64,000 nt of DNA, from NCBI GenBank assembly GCA_018343915.1, contig JABRWF010000003.1:3596001-3660000 (forward strand). The letters are read 5' to 3'. Positions 50,492-62,171 of the stretch are shown piece after piece. Made by a program: the position numbers and the translations under genes. The notes under the pieces were generated by a model that saw only the letters and a program-made list of their open reading frames with translations, did not search any database and was not told the DNA's origin. This DNA comes from Agroathelia rolfsii. Lineage: Eukaryota; Basidiomycota; Agaricomycetes; Amylocorticiales; Amylocorticiaceae. Positions within the stretch are counted from its first letter, which is position 1. Each line of letters begins with the position of its first letter.

Positions 50492-53400
50492 TTAAGCAAA
50501 TGGATATTTCGACCTATCAAGCTTGGGCACTGGCGGTTGAGGCGGCATCGGGAACTGATCCAGGGAGTCCATAGTGATGTCCACCGGCGATGCTGCTGCC
50601 GATGCGTCGAACGCTTTGATCCTCTCTAGGACGATGCTGCTTCGTTTCGCAGCAGACGGGAGGGTCGGGCGGGGATGGCCGGGGGTGTCGGAAACCGACT
50701 TTGAGCGTTCGAGTCCGTTACCGCTGGAGGCTGTCGTGGTAGTAGTTCCTAGGCGTCTAAGCGACCCAGAACGGATGTGACCTGCATATACAGTGCTGGC
50801 TATTGCTGTTGTTGGCGTTGCAGATGTACTGTCGATTTCATCGACGGTATCGAGGAAGGAATGGAGGTCTTGGCTCATCGGTTTGGGTCGCAGAATGGAT
50901 GTTCGCCGGCTGGCAGGGCCCGAAGGAAGCCCATACACCCGGGGTACTGGTGGCGCTGTTGGTTGTGGTACCACTTGCGCATCAACGGGGGAACTGCTCG
51001 AGTTTACGGAAGAAGGCGGAATTGGAAGCGGCCGTCCTAGCACAGAGCCTGCGCGAGAGCGCCTTGCAGGGCCGGCATTACCAGCAATAGCAGCAACATT
51101 TGGCTCAAGTGTTGGAGTGGTTCGCAGTGGGACAACAAGAGTGCCGCTCGATGTGGACACAACACCGTCTCTGAACACTTCAAAGTGAAGATCCCGATGC
51201 GATTTGTGGCGGGACAATGATCGTTTAGAGATGTCACGTAACAAAATACCGTCCTCCATCATGACTATTGCGCGGAGCTCAGCATGGGTCTTGCGATTAG
51301 TATTGTTCTGAGCTGATGAGACTGTAAAAGGCGCTTTTGGCAATGGGGCTGCTACTGCTGGTCGCGGTGGGGATATGCTGGTCAGCTGCACCGTGGGCCA
51401 CAAAGAAAAGTGGGGGTACACAGCCGGGTATATCTCCAAGATAGGATATGTTGAAGGGAGCGTAACATCGATGAAACTGACCCCCATCGGCCCAACACCC
51501 TGGCCAGATGAGTAGATGTCAAAGAACGGGTAGATGGACGGATCTGGAGTAACGGAATGAGATACCGCGAAATGTACTTGTAGATAAGATAAAGCAACCA
51601 TACAAAGCGAAATGTGAGGATAGTTAGATGGCAATCTAACATCGATATCCTTCCTGTTCTTGCTATCTAGCACTATCTCAGTGGAGGGGTAGAGATCAAA
51701 GTGCGGGTAGACAGTCGGATCTGGGCAGAAGAAGTTAATGCATCATCTCCAATGTAGTAAGTACATAGACTTACAAAGCACAAAAGAAGGATATGTCGCG
51801 AAATTCTGAACTATCATACTTTGTTCTTCTACTGTGGACACCGGCGGATAGATCTCGTAGACATTATACGGGTATACCGATGGGTAGACAGAAAACGCTG
51901 GATAGAGCGATGGAAGTTGGATCATCAGTCTAAAGAAGATAGATGGGCCAAGGTCATTACGTTTCGTCGTGTCAGGATAGATCTCGTATACGCTCTCAGG
52001 ATATCCGGAAGAAGAAGTGGTCAGCTTGACAATTACTTCCGTCTGGACGAATGACTGCGGTGCAAGCTCCAATTGCCTACATGGGTATATGTTGAACGAG
52101 GGATAGACAGCGGGATCTAGTGATAGTTTAGTTAGAACTAGTGCCGGATTATCGTGAAGCCTAAACGCACAGATGTCGAAGAAAGGATAGACTGGTGCAA
52201 GTGCAACATCCAAGTTCTTTTCATTCTCCTCAGTGACAACAGCTGACGGGTAGATCTCATATACACTAGCCGGATAAATGCTAGGATAAATGGCAAAGGC
52301 GGGGTAGTAGGCTGGTAAACCGATAACAACGGGGGCTGGAGAGGCGGAAGCGACAGGCTGGGATTGATGAGCAGTCGTTCCTGCGATGGCACTATGCAAG
52401 GACGGGTATATATCGAAGGCGGGATAAACAGCTGGATCTATAAACAGGGAAAGTCTATTAGGATCAGCTCATAACTTGAGAATGTAGAGTCCACTTACAA
52501 ATATCAAAGAACGGATACACTGTCGAAAGCTTGACTGAAACCCCACGCGCCACCTTAGATGATCCATGCACAGGGGGATAGATCTCATACACGTTGTGGG
52601 GGTAGACGGGCTCGTATATATTCATATCCGGGTAGGATCGCTCCAGGCGTAGACTAATATTGCGAGATGATGCTCCTGCTGATGGCACTGCGATGGGTTC
52701 CGAAGGTGTGGTGTTAATCGCTGGATAGATGTCATAGATACTGTGAGGGTACACAGCCGGGTACACCGTAATGTTAGGATACTGAGAAGCCAACCTGATC
52801 ACAACCTCCTTGCGAGATCTTTCCGTTTCTGCGGCTGCGACGACGGGATAGATATCGAAGTAAGGATATACGGGCGCATAGATCTGCATGTAAGGATAAA
52901 CCGTTGCGTTCTCTAGACGTGTGACGGGGTTTTCCCCCGACACAGAATTGCGGTGAGATGCAGGCGCATATGGCCACACATGCGCCCATGGTTTGCGAGA
53001 CCATGCGTCATAGTAAGGGAACGAAAATACTTGTCTGGAAGGGGCAACAGGAGCCGGTGTAGAGGGGTGATGTGATGCAGGAGTATACGGCCATACATGT
53101 GTCCATGGTTTGCGAGACCATGCATCGTAGTACGGGAATGAGAACACCGGCCTAGGGGCAGCAAGAGCAGCCTCGAGCTCAAAGTCAAACGATCGCTGGC
53201 CAATGTCTGGGGTTCGAACGTGGTACGGTGTCACTGGACTAGGTGGCCAAGAGAGTGGTGCGCCCCAAGAGGTAGCCGTCGAGGGCGTAGCTGGGCGGCT
53301 CGACATAGCGCGCCGCCCGAGATCAATGCTGTAGGAATAGGAGAATTCGGTGGCGAGGGGTGACATAATGTATGAAGCGGGCCCCCAGCTTGTGGCCGTG

Positions 53401-54937
53401 CTTGGGGTAAGAGGCACGTCCTCGAGCATACGTTGACCCAGATCCGGGGAAGGAAGCAAGGAAGACACAGTGTAGTTGTAGTCAAAGTCATCATCATCGA
53501 AGGGTCCGAACGAAGTGCATGTTGTAGGCGTCAAGCAGACCGAGCCTTCGAGACGATGGGCGAGGTCAACGGATGTGATATGGCTCCAGGATGCGTCGGA
53601 AAAAGATATCTCTGATCGAGGACCTGCAGAGGAAATGGACCAGGCAAAGTCGTCCAAGTTGAGGGCTGGTTCAGCGTCCCTCGACGATTCGATTGGGGAA
53701 TCGCCGAGGTCAATCGTGTTGGGCATGTTGGTGGGATCCAAACTGGGCTGGCCCAAGTTAGCGACCAAGGCTGATGTCGTCAAGCTCGCGCTTGCCCGCC
53801 AATTGTTGACTTTCGCAGTCAGCAAGTGAGTGGCCGTGCGCGGCTCCTCTTCCTGAGCGATGGGGGTCAGTGCATTAGCGAGCTGGCCTTCAGGTAACTC
53901 AACATCCTGATGACTAGCCCTCGATGGAGCCCGGGACACTGAACGGTATGATGAACCCTCGAATCGATCTACCAAAGACAGTTTCCGAGGGATGTGTCTT
54001 GTGGCTGTCCTGGACTGCGAGTTGGACATGTGCTCCGGGGGTGATACATCGTAGGCAGACTGATCTTCGGCCAAGGTAGTTCTGCTGTCAGCACGGACGT
54101 GATAAACACTAGGTGCCACGGACACCGGAACGTCCACGGTTTCCCTGAGAGCTCCAGTGAGCCATGCCTCGTACCATCTGGCTTTCTGCAAATCAAGATC
54201 GAACTCGACGCGGCCCGCAATGGAAATGCCGGATGCACCACCAGATGGTGATCGAGGTTCGAACAAGTGAGACCAGAGGAAAGGCCAAGTTTCTTCAGAC
54301 ACTCTTGGTGTCACCGTGATTCCGCCGTCGGTATAGTGAAGATAGAGACAGATGCCGGTGGTACTTGGAAGACTGTATTCTCGGGCTATTGCAGTAAGTT
54401 GGCCATATATCTGATCAAGTAGTCATCGTGAATAAGGTATGCTATATGAAACACAACATGAATATTACTCACAGTTGGAAACAACGGCATAAGAACCCCA
54501 TTACTGAGACGATGACGAGGGCCAGATTGACCGATAGATCCATGGACTTGAACGAAAGTCGCCGGCGGAATGACCATGATAAGAGGCCTAGGGCCTTTGA
54601 GCCGAGACTCTGAGCGGAGACCAGAGTTACGATAGCCTAAGGTCGACACCTTGCGGAAGCGAGAGGATGCGGCAGCGGCAGCGGCTAATTCATTCTCCGT
54701 GGGCGGGCGGGAAGGGTGTCCTTGGTGTCCAGCATGTCCTTGGGGAGGTGACGGTTCGTACAGCGTAGACTGGATGAAACTGGCATCCAAATCGACAGGC
54801 ATTCCTGCATTGGCTGCTAATCCTCTCGACAACACACCGAATTCTGACTCGGTGTCGGGAGGAGTGATAGGGTGCACCGGCCTGGGCACATCGTGGGGCG
54901 AAGGCTTGTGGAAGGGAGAGGCGGTAAGGTGCGACAT
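50492..54937 (-). CDS. Large protein with tyrosine-proline repeats (undescribed family)
   Basis: Six exons keep frame: 54937-54473, 54410-52499, 52437-52171, 52116-51775, 51720-51604 and 51543-50492, giving 1384 residues. The N-terminus has a conserved-looking globular part (PRPLIMVIPPATFVQVHGS, YGQLTAIAREYSLPSTTGI, ETWPFLWSHLFEP), followed by a Ser/Thr-rich linker with repeated TPSTATSWG, a doubled block FSFPYYDAWSRKPW, and about eleven copies of a tyrosine-proline module (see repeat feature). The end is disordered and Ser/Pro rich, ending KLDRSKYPFA. I do not know this family. No signal peptide or span is seen. The repeat may form a beta-rich solenoid or a multivalent binding face, which is inference. 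Confidence 0.85.
51395..52910 (-). repeat. Eleven tyrosine-proline modules
   Basis: Each module has the pattern YPxFxIYPxVYPxxxxxIYP with variants (YPAFSVYPSVYP, YPNITVYPAVYP, YPFFDIYPAVYP). Between them sit short strand-like stretches ending Val-x-Leu or Arg-Leu (such as KEVVIRLAS, RNISLRLER, VSVKLST). The module with its spacer is about 40-55 residues. Confidence 0.85.
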
Positions 54938-55717
54938 TATACCCGTTATAATTATTATTTAGAGAGAGAGTGCAAATCGAGAAGAGTGTACAGGGGGCTA
55001 ATGCCAGTGCACCGGCTAGCAGTGCAAGCAATGGAGACAAACGAAAGGACCGCTGAGCAGCGACACCAGGGCGAGGTGGGAGTACCAGACAAAGGAGAGT
55101 GAAGGGCCTTGCTTGTATCAGGGAGCCTGGTTGTATATGTGATTGGATCAGCAACACTGGCAGCGGCTGATTTGACGAGAGGTGTTATATCAGAGCTGGG
55201 ACTGTTATGATGACGAGCGTTGACAATGATTGGATCACAGTGACTTCACCGGAAAAAAAAAACCTACAGATATCCCGGACACTATAAAAAGAAAGAGGCC
55301 AGCTCTGAAGTATTATAAGACGAAACAGGAGTAATAAGTAAATGAAGAGAAAACGGCCGTGGACCGCAAGGAGCGGTAGCAGAGAGAATATGTTAGACGA
55401 ATGCTGAGTTGCAATCTCAACATCTCGACTGACAACGCATCGGAATCAATGCGGTAATCTCAGCCAAGTTTGCTTCCGATTGCCCCGGCTCTCATTGGCT
55501 GCTGCATCACTGGCCCGAGCACGCTCTTCCATCATCTCAGGCTCGTGCATCATCTGTCTCGGCATATCTATGAAATAAATATCTGGTAAATTCGTGCAGG
55601 AGCCTGTACAAGTATATTCCCGCTGAAAATATACCTCAGCTACTGCTGTCAACATAAGCAGCGCTAGTGCTTACGTCCTTGGGCAAACTTGAGGTCTTGT
55701 GGCTCTGGCGAACGATC
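54938..55717. other. Intergenic region, divergent
   Basis: About 780 bases between the YP-repeat gene and the WD40 gene, with A-runs. No gene supported. Confidence 0.5.
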
Positions 55718-57925
55718 ATGATGAAGACTTTATACGATATCCGCAACTCAACCTCTGTACATGCTCAGCGTGTCAGACTGAATGCCTTTTATAAGTCGCT
55801 ACACGCACCTCTGGATCGTGTAGGCATTTTGGAAGGCCACTCAGGGTACATATTTCCCTAAAGACCCGTAAAATGACAACATACATTATCGCACTCACTT
55901 CTGTACTATAGGTGTATCAATGCTCTTAGCTGGGCTCGAGATGGTGAACTGCTCTTAAGCGGTGGGGACGACACAACGTGCATAATGCCTGCTGTATGAC
56001 TACTCCATTAACTAATGAGAAACATGCTGAAACAACAGAGTACGAGTCTGGAGGGTTGATCCAGAGAACAGTGAACACCCTTACCCGCTGAAATGTCAGT
56101 CTGTCATACGTACAGGGCACACTGCCAACATTTTCAATGCACAGATGTTACCGCACTCATCACGCATGTAATAAGTCTTCGCACCCGTTTATTTTCCCTA
56201 CTAATAATGTTTGCAGTACAACCGCAGCAGGGGACAGCCAAGTTCGTGTTAGCGATGTGGGCGAACAAGTTGGCAATTCGGGCATGTCTACTGCAGCCGA
56301 ATATAATCACAGCCAGGCTGTTCAAAGGGTTTTCAAGTGCCATCGAGATCGCGTGAAGAGGATCGTGACTGAAACTAGTCCGGACTTATTCCTTACCGTA
56401 TCAGAGGTAAGTTTTCTTGACTTTTCACTTTTCGTGTTACCCAGTTATTAGCAATTAACATTCACGCTTAGGATGGAACCGTGCGCCAGCACGATTTACG
56501 TACATCCCATTCGTGCAGATCTGAATGTCCAGCCCCTCTAACAGAAGCCTCTTTCTCCTTGAACGTCATATCTTTGTCGCCTCTGACTCCCTACCAGTAC
56601 ATAGTTGCTGGCGAGTCCCCTTACGTGCGCATTCCCTGCCTTGTTTACAATCAACAAGCTTCATGAACTTCGATGTAGGGTTATCTCTATGACCGTCGTC
56701 AACTCCGTACTGCATTCAAAAGTCGTTGGGGAATTACTACCACAAATGATACGATAACGACATGTGTTAGGCGTTTCGGTCGTCCGTCGAGGGGCTCCTT
56801 GGAGAATCAATTGTATGGTGATCATGTTACAGGCTGCAGAATGTCCGAATCCAATGGACATGAGGTGTGATTGGCATTCATATTTGCTGGTAATCTAACC
56901 TGCCTCTAATGGATACCCCTAACCCAGGCTGTGTTTTGTTGGTTCTGTTTTATTTAAAACCCTGTAGAATTGTCCTCTGACGCACATCATCAGCATTTAG
57001 CGGGGACGCAGTATACCTCTACTCCACTCTCGACCCACCTGCCGACTTGGGCATGGCACGAACATCCGAAACCGGCCTGGTCGAAGCAAACAGTACACGA
57101 AACGTCGAAATTCCCTCCACGGATGGTGACCGATTTGACGAAGACATCAAGCGTCTCGAAGCGGAACTTGAACGAGATCGGGAGTTGCAGGACGACGAAG
57201 ATGAAGATTTGTCGATATACGAGTCGGAACAGCTTTTGGAACACGACACGAATGGCGATGAGGATGAGGATGAAGCTAGCTTGGAGGAACCTATTCAGGA
57301 TCATGAGGAAGACGATGGGATGGATAGGCCTGTGGTTATGCCTCGTGCGCGCTTTGAGGGTGCGGCCAACGTTAGGACTGTGAAAGATGGTGCGAATGCA
57401 AAAGCATGCATTTCATGTTTCACACGGCTAACACCAATTCTAGTCAATTTCCTCGGTCCTAGAGACGAGTTCATTGTCTCTGGCTCTGACGATGGTAACT
57501 TCTTTATCTGGGAAAAGGATTCTCGACGCCTACATGGGATTTATGAAGGCGACGGAGAGGTTGTTAACGTGATTGAGGGCCATCCATGTCTGCCAGTGGT
57601 AGCCGTCAGCGGCATTGACTATACAGTCAAGGTGAGCGACATGGATCGTGGGCTCTCTTTGAAGACTAATACATCATTCGAACAGCTGTTCGCCCCTTCA
57701 ACCAACTCGTTACCCAGCCCACTCTCACGTCTCTCGAATGCTGAGGAGATCACGCGCTTGAACTCGCGGCGCAATAGGAGCAGTCCCGGCTCCTTCAGCA
57801 ATGCCATCGAGATCTTGCTGGATCGTTTCATACACTCGGAAGAAAGAGGTACTGGCACCGGTCAGACGTTTACCTTGCACAGGGCCTCGGACGGACACGG
57901 AGGTGTGCAATGTAGTTATCAGTGA
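55718..57925 (+). CDS. DCAF-type WD40 protein (DDB1-CUL4 associated factor)
   Basis: A beta-propeller that likely presents substrates to the CUL4-DDB1 ubiquitin ligase, like DCAF6/DCAF8/WDTC1. WD repeats are seen in order: GILEGHSGCINALSW, LLSGGDDTTVRVW, HTANIFNAQM, AAGDSQVRV, HRDRVKRIVTE, VSEDGTVRQHD, LLLTYSGDAVYLY and IVSGSDDGNFFIWEKDSR. Between repeats is a long acidic insert (RDRELQDDEDEDLS, EEPIQDHEEDDG), as in DCAF8/WDTC1. The late part (HPCLPVVAVSGIDYTVKLF) is diagnostic. Many short introns. The start MMKTLYDIRNSTS follows a tight upstream region. The C-terminus after the last repeat is Ser/Asn rich. Which DCAF it is cannot be settled by eye. Confidence 0.82.
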
Positions 57926-58695
57926 ACCACCCAAAAGGACATGTATCAACAAACGATGTATTGTACACTAGTATCTGTTCTCTTTTCTTGCTGCACAACA
58001 TGTATTATGTAGGGTTTTCGGAGCATTTTGACGCGACTTGGTTGTGAGTGGCAATGGGACATGTTCATGCCCCCAGCGGGGCCTCCGTTACCCTTCCCTT
58101 ATTTACACTACACTGGGCATTACCGCCATCATGCCCGCTAGTAGGTCAGTTGCCGTCGTCAATTTGTGTAGCAAACCCGTGTTGGCTGCTGGGGACGATG
58201 GTGAGGTAGAATAGACAGTCCGGGCATAGTATTGCCACAGACTCCATCATCAACATCATCATTATTTCTGTTACCTTGCACACTACACTTCTTTGCCCAC
58301 TATTGACCCAGATTGTGCATGGTTGTGCATCCTACACAGCTATTCGACAGCGCCATTTATCCAAACCGGATTGGATTATTGCATTGTGTTGGGTGAGTGC
58401 TCGCTGTGCTCTCCATCATATCCCCTTCCCAATGAGCTGTTGTTCTGACCCTGTCTATACTATGTACCCATAGCTGCTGCACGATCTAATACGGCTGCAT
58501 ATCGTTCAAGACCACCACCAGGTTTCAAGTTGTGTGTGTCCTGATCGAGGTCTCAGTAAGCCCCCATAGAGCCCGCCCAGAGGCTGCTGCCGCCCGCGTA
58601 TTGTTGTCGTCCAAGTCGTCTTGCAAGTTTTTCTCTCCGCCGCCCCTCGCCTTCGTCACTCAGCTTACTCCCACATACACACACACCGACCCAAA
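57926..58695. other. Upstream region of the CDK gene
   Basis: About 770 bases with pyrimidine tracts and a CACA repeat just before the start. No gene supported; probably promoter and leader. Confidence 0.45.
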
Positions 58696-61600
58696 ATGCA
58701 CCCATCGCACCGGCGCCATCGTGAGGAGGAGGCTATGATGGGCTCTGCAGATGCCTATGGGCGCTCACACTACGGTAAAACATCAGACGCATACGGTTTG
58801 GGTTCCTCCTCTGCATATGACATGAGCCGAGAGCCATCCTCCTCTCGTGCTGCAGCTGCAGCTCATTCTCATTCCGGGAGTTGGCATTCGCCCTCCTCTC
58901 ATGACCCATACTATTCCTCGTCCAACGACGGCTATCGTCGCGACGATTATGACGTGTCCGTGTCCACACACAAGGGCTGGCGGGATCATACCTCGTCCTC
59001 AGCCCATCACGCCGCTGTGCATGACGACCCGTACTCGTCTTCCTCCATCTACCCCAACTCCCAGGGCTGGGTACCCCGCCATGAGAGTCGGTCGTCGGGT
59101 TATGAAAAATGGCCTGCACATGATGATCATTATCATATAGACGACCGCACCAGCTCCAACTCGTCCTCCTGGCACCGCAGTCGGGATGACTCCCCACCCT
59201 CCGTCGATTGGCGGCGCGGGGACTCGGGCTGGGAGACGACTCGGCATGATGATAGACGGGATAATGGCTGGGATAGTGTACGCCGTGGTAGTACGGCGGA
59301 CCATAGGGTCCAAGAGGACAGGTCATGGGAGCCTGCACCCAGTTGGCGAAGTAACCACCAGGAGGGCGGCAGTTCGGGCCAGCAACGGTATCAAAACCGC
59401 AAGTGGGGCAACAACAACAGCAATAATAGTAATAACAATAACAATAAGGGGAACGCTAGCAAGAAAAAGAAAAACCACCATAAATCGAGTCAACACTACC
59501 ACAATCATAATCACCATCAGGGCACAAGCGGGCGCGATTGGCGGGAGAGGGATGATGACAGAGGGCCTAATAAGTACGTCCACCTCACGGATTACTAATT
59601 TCTTCTGTTTCTCATTTCTTCCTTTCTTTTTTCGTCGTGCAGTTGGACAAGGCGAGAAGCACAACCTCCGTATAATAAGGGTAGTCGTGCTCCCAAGCGA
59701 GGCAATGTTCGTTCTTACTCGCGATCGAGGTCACGGTCGCCCGCAGACTCCTACTATTCCCACCATTCTTCACGGGGTCGATCCAGATCACGGTCGAGCT
59801 CCCCGAAGAGGCAGCGGATGAAGGACCAGTTTGGTCCCTCTCCCGTCTCGCGTGGCCGTACGATAAAGAACTTCCGACGGGAGCCGGCGCATTCCCGGTC
59901 ACCTTCACCCAAGAATAGAGAGGTCAGGAGAAGAAGTCCATCGACGGGATCTCGAACGAGTAGGAGTCGGAGTCGGAGTGCCAGCAAGAGTCCTTCCAGT
60001 CGAGCGAAACACCGGCTACCAGCGGCGACCTCATTGAATGAGGTATCTACCCCGTCAACTGGCGCTTCAGGAATGTTGCCACCGAAGGAGCCTCCAAAGC
60101 GCAATGGCCAGTCCAGTGCCCATGCTCAGGTCCGTCCCAATCCCGCCCCCGAGACCCGCAGGCCAGAGGAGTTACCATCGATGGAGAAACCCTCTCTTGT
60201 CATCCCAACACCTAAATCCGTTCAACAGCAGCAGCAGCCACAACGACAACAATACCAGCTACTACCGCCTCCCCCTGTTTCACTACCTCCTCATCTTGCG
60301 ACATCTTCTAACAATATCCCAATTCAGTCAAGCACAGCGGAGTCCAATCAGGAGCTTCTGAATGTGCGGTCGAATGGCGCCAAGCCTGGATTCAAGCCCA
60401 TTGGGCAGAAGAACCCAGCCTTGAAGCAGTTCTTCCCCGCTGACGAGGATGGTGACACGCCACCCACCACCGTACGGGCATTGGAGCCTCCTCCCACCGT
60501 GATTGCTAGTACTGTTGTTGCCTCTGTCACCCAGGCTATTCTGCCTCCCAGACTGGAACCCAGTACATCCACTGCGACTGTCGTCACACCAACACTGACG
60601 ACACCGCGAGAAGAGAGTCAAAGTGCTCCTCCTACGGCTCCCTCTCCGGAGAGCACCGCACGACATTCTTCAGCTCATGATGAAACTATTCAACGGAGGC
60701 AGGGCCACCAGGCTAGTGCACGACGCGTTTCAGTCGATCCCGTTACCCAAGCCAAGTTGCACGACCGCGAGGGCCGTGATCCACTTGCACCATCGTCTCC
60801 ATTTACGGGCTCACACGGCGAGCTGTATGCGATTGTCAACCAAGTCGGTGAAGGAACGTTTGGTAAGGTGTACAAGGCGCGCAATACTGTCACCAACGTC
60901 GCCGTCGCGCTCAAGCGGATTCGAATGGAGACTGAGCGGGATGGGTTCCCTGTCACGGCTATGCGGGAAATCAAGTTGCTCCAGTCGTTGCGCCATGAGA
61001 ATGTTGTACGGTTGTATGAGATGATGATATCTAACGGTATGGTCAACATCTTCAAGTTGATAACGTCATTCTGTTCTGATCATTTGCTCAGCATCGGTGT
61101 TTATGGTGTTTGAGTATATGGACCATGATCTCACTGGCGCACTGTCTCAGAAACAGTTCGCCTTTAGCCCTGCAAACCTAAAGTCGCTCTGCCATCAGAT
61201 GCTCGCCGGGTTGAAGTATCTGCACCAGAAGGGCGTGATCCACCGAGACATCAAGGGGTCCAATATTTTGCTCAACAACCGTGGCGAGCTCAAGCTGGCG
61301 GACTTTGGTCTCGCACGTTTCTATCAGAAGCGTCGACGGAGCGATTACACGAACCGGGTTATTACTCTATGGTATCGCCCCCCTGAGCTGCTCTTTGGGG
61401 CTACAGTCTACGGACCAGAGGTGGATATGTGGAGCGCCGGGTGAGTGAACCATGCTTTTATTTTGTACCATGTGCACACAGGGGCTCTTTTCTAATACAA
61501 AAATGGTAAATTCCGGTAGATGTATTATGCTCGAGCTCTTTACGACGAAGCCTGTGTTCCAGGGCGACAACGAGATTCATCAGCTTGATGTGATCTACAA

Positions 61601-62003
61601 GATATTTGGGACACCCACAACGGAACGTTGGCCGGAGTTGACGAGCTTGCCCTGGTATGAGCTCGTCAAGCCTACAGACTCAATACCAAACCGATTCCGG
61701 GAACTTTTTGCATCGTGCGTGATGTGCTCCGCGTAGCACTTCGTCGCCCTTTTGTTGACTTATTTGATTCGATCTAGTTGGTTGTCTCCCGCCGCCTTGG
61801 ACCTTGCCGAGAAACTGCTCACGTACGATCCTGCGCATCGCATAACGGCTGCCGAGGCGCTGCAGTCTCCTTATTTCCTGCAGGAGGACCCCCTAGCCGA
61901 GATGCCGACGGGATTGGCCAACATCGAGGGCGAGTGGCATGAGCTGGAGACAAAGAGGGAGCGGGCCAAAAAGCGCAAACGACCCGAAGGCACAACTCAA
62001 TGA
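58696..62003 (+). CDS. CTK1: CTK1/CDK12-type cyclin-dependent kinase
   Basis: A kinase that phosphorylates the RNA polymerase II tail. The first 680 or so residues are low complexity: Ser/His/Tyr-rich, with Asn runs, then Arg-Ser runs ([22 protein letters not shown]), as in the CDK12 N-terminus. The kinase domain starts near residue 685: [54 protein letters not shown] and [11 protein letters not shown]. Exon 1 is 58696-59573 and exon 2 runs 59643 to about 61039. It ends [11 protein letters not shown]. The PVTAMRE motif and SNILL fit CTK1/CDK12 and not CDK1/PHO85. Confidence 0.9.
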
Positions 62004-62171
62004 TTTTTTGTCTTTTTTCTTTTCTTTCTCTCTTTCCCAATTCTCTTGCGTAATCTAATAATACAGTTACTACTCAGGAGGGACCAAAGTTTCTCTTCAC
62101 CTCGAGACATATATCAATATACGAGTAAAAAAGAGTGGATGTATGCAGCAGCAGCGACATGCACACCGAAC
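62004..62171. other. Convergent gap
   Basis: A 168-base gap; no gene. Confidence 0.6.

Noticed and set aside
59186..59821. 211-codon frame overlapping the CDK N-terminus
   Set aside because: It is an out-of-frame reading of the same low-complexity exon; the CDK frame splices cleanly into the kinase domain.
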